The position numbers and the translations under genes were made by a program. Positions 21,134 through 21,483 of a stretch of 21,483 nucleotides of DNA are shown piece after piece (the first letter of the stretch is position 1; the number at the start of each line of letters is the position of its first letter). The notes beneath the pieces were generated by a model. The model worked only from the letters and a program-made list of their open reading frames with translations. It was not told the origin of the DNA and made no database searches. The DNA comes from a virus. The stretch spans positions 1 through 21,483 of IMG/VR virus record IMGVR_UViG_3300010885_015333; one strand, written 5' to 3'.

Positions 21134-21483
21134 CTATAATCTTGATCAGGAAAATCAAACGCCATTCTATGTAAGAGTCGGCGCTCTATTTCCTTAAATG
21201 GCCAACGTTTGTGTATTCCAAGCCACTGCTCTGCTATAACGATATCACCATCTTGCCAGTCGTGGTGATAACAATATTTTTCTTGCGTTGTATATTCAGA
21301 CAACCAGCTAATTATATCTGCATTTTCTTCTTCCGACAATCCTACAAATCCAGAAATTTGTAAGAATGGAAAATAAAATCCCTTTCTACCAGCTATGTTT
21401 TGCATTACAAGATTTGGAGTGTACCCGTCAAGCGCCTGTCCGGTATAACCTGCTAGCATATCGGCATCATGTTCAGCCCAGTT
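21130..21483 (-). CDS. C-terminal part of a TauD/TfdA-type Fe(II)/2OG dioxygenase (5' end outside window)
   Basis: The frame is open to the right edge, so the ATG at 21459 is probably internal; 117 residues are visible. H-D-W-Q-D-G-D-I-V-I-A-E-Q followed by W-L-G-I-H-K-R matches the TauD/TfdA C-terminal pattern H-x-W-x-x-G-D-x-x-x-x-D-N...x-H. Here the distal iron His is in G-I-H-K-R. The R-R-L-L-H-R-M strand would supply the 2OG-binding Arg. G-L-S-E-E-E-N-A-D-I-I-S-W-L fits the helix before it. The proximal H-x-D motif would lie beyond the window. Family members oxidise taurine, carnitine precursors, phenoxyacetates and many natural-product intermediates. The Asp of the usual W-D-N is replaced by Glu-Gln, which is a second-shell change. 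It converges on the oxygenase at 20489. Confidence 0.72.
   Translation of the reverse strand, partial: NWAEHDADMLAGYTGQALDGYTPNLVMQNIAGRKGFYFPFLQISGFVGLSEEENADIISWLSEYTTQEKYCYHHDWQDGDIVIAEQWLGIHKRWPFKEIERRLLHRMAFDFPDQDYS

Noticed and set aside
1-21483. tRNA genes, CRISPR arrays, insertion sequences or attachment sites
   Set aside because: Coding genes fill the window. I saw no cloverleaf-like segment, regularly spaced repeats, transposase motifs or terminal inverted repeats.

Overview
The window is AT-rich (by eye roughly 37-40% G+C) and almost entirely coding. Only five gaps are visible, the largest 38 and 31 bases, and most neighbouring genes overlap by 1, 4 or 8 bases. I see no tRNA, rRNA, CRISPR array, transposase, integrase, phage structural gene or housekeeping gene. 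Extreme compaction, blocks of genes on alternating strands, repeated duplication of small enzyme genes, and the families present (N-terminal-twitch radical SAM proteins, small 2-oxoglutarate oxygenases, SGNH hydrolases) most resemble the accessory part of a large tailed-phage genome from an aquatic habitat. That origin is inference: no phage hallmark gene lies here, and a bacterial natural-product or surface-modification island is the main alternative.

Layout. (1) 1-5293, plus strand: the tail of an SGNH-like gene, a radical SAM / methyltransferase-like / radical SAM sandwich, then an N-terminal-twitch radical SAM and a SPASM-type radical SAM. (2) 5273-8908, minus strand, converging on block 1: a SPASM-type radical SAM, an N-terminal-twitch radical SAM, an SGNH hydrolase and a shortened PLP-dependent aminotransferase-like protein. 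Blocks 1 and 2 are near mirror images around 5273-5293. (3) 8947-12329, plus strand: a 2OG oxygenase, a B12-type radical SAM, a degenerate kinase-like protein and a second 2OG oxygenase. (4) 12295-17067, minus strand: an SGNH-like protein, two tandem 2OG oxygenases, a third unrelated-looking 2OG oxygenase, and two tandem radical SAM enzymes with an N-terminal Cys/His finger. (5) 17099-21133, plus strand: a second kinase-like protein, a GNAT-like protein, a 481-residue protein of unknown function, a QueC-like PP-loop ATPase and an Asp/Asn-hydroxylase-like oxygenase. (6) 21130 to the end, minus strand: the C-terminal part of a TauD/TfdA-type dioxygenase.

In total the window holds nine radical SAM enzymes, seven Fe(II)/2OG oxygenases, three SGNH-like proteins, two kinase-like proteins, and single PLP, methyltransferase-like, GNAT-like and QueC-like proteins. 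Almost every family occurs as paralogous pairs. This is a set of tailoring chemistries (C-H activation, hydroxylation, group transfer, ester or acyl chemistry) without an obvious scaffold-building enzyme or small precursor peptide. The substrate is therefore probably made elsewhere in the genome or supplied by the host: a surface glycan, a structural protein, a nucleic acid or a small metabolite. The sequence does not decide among these.
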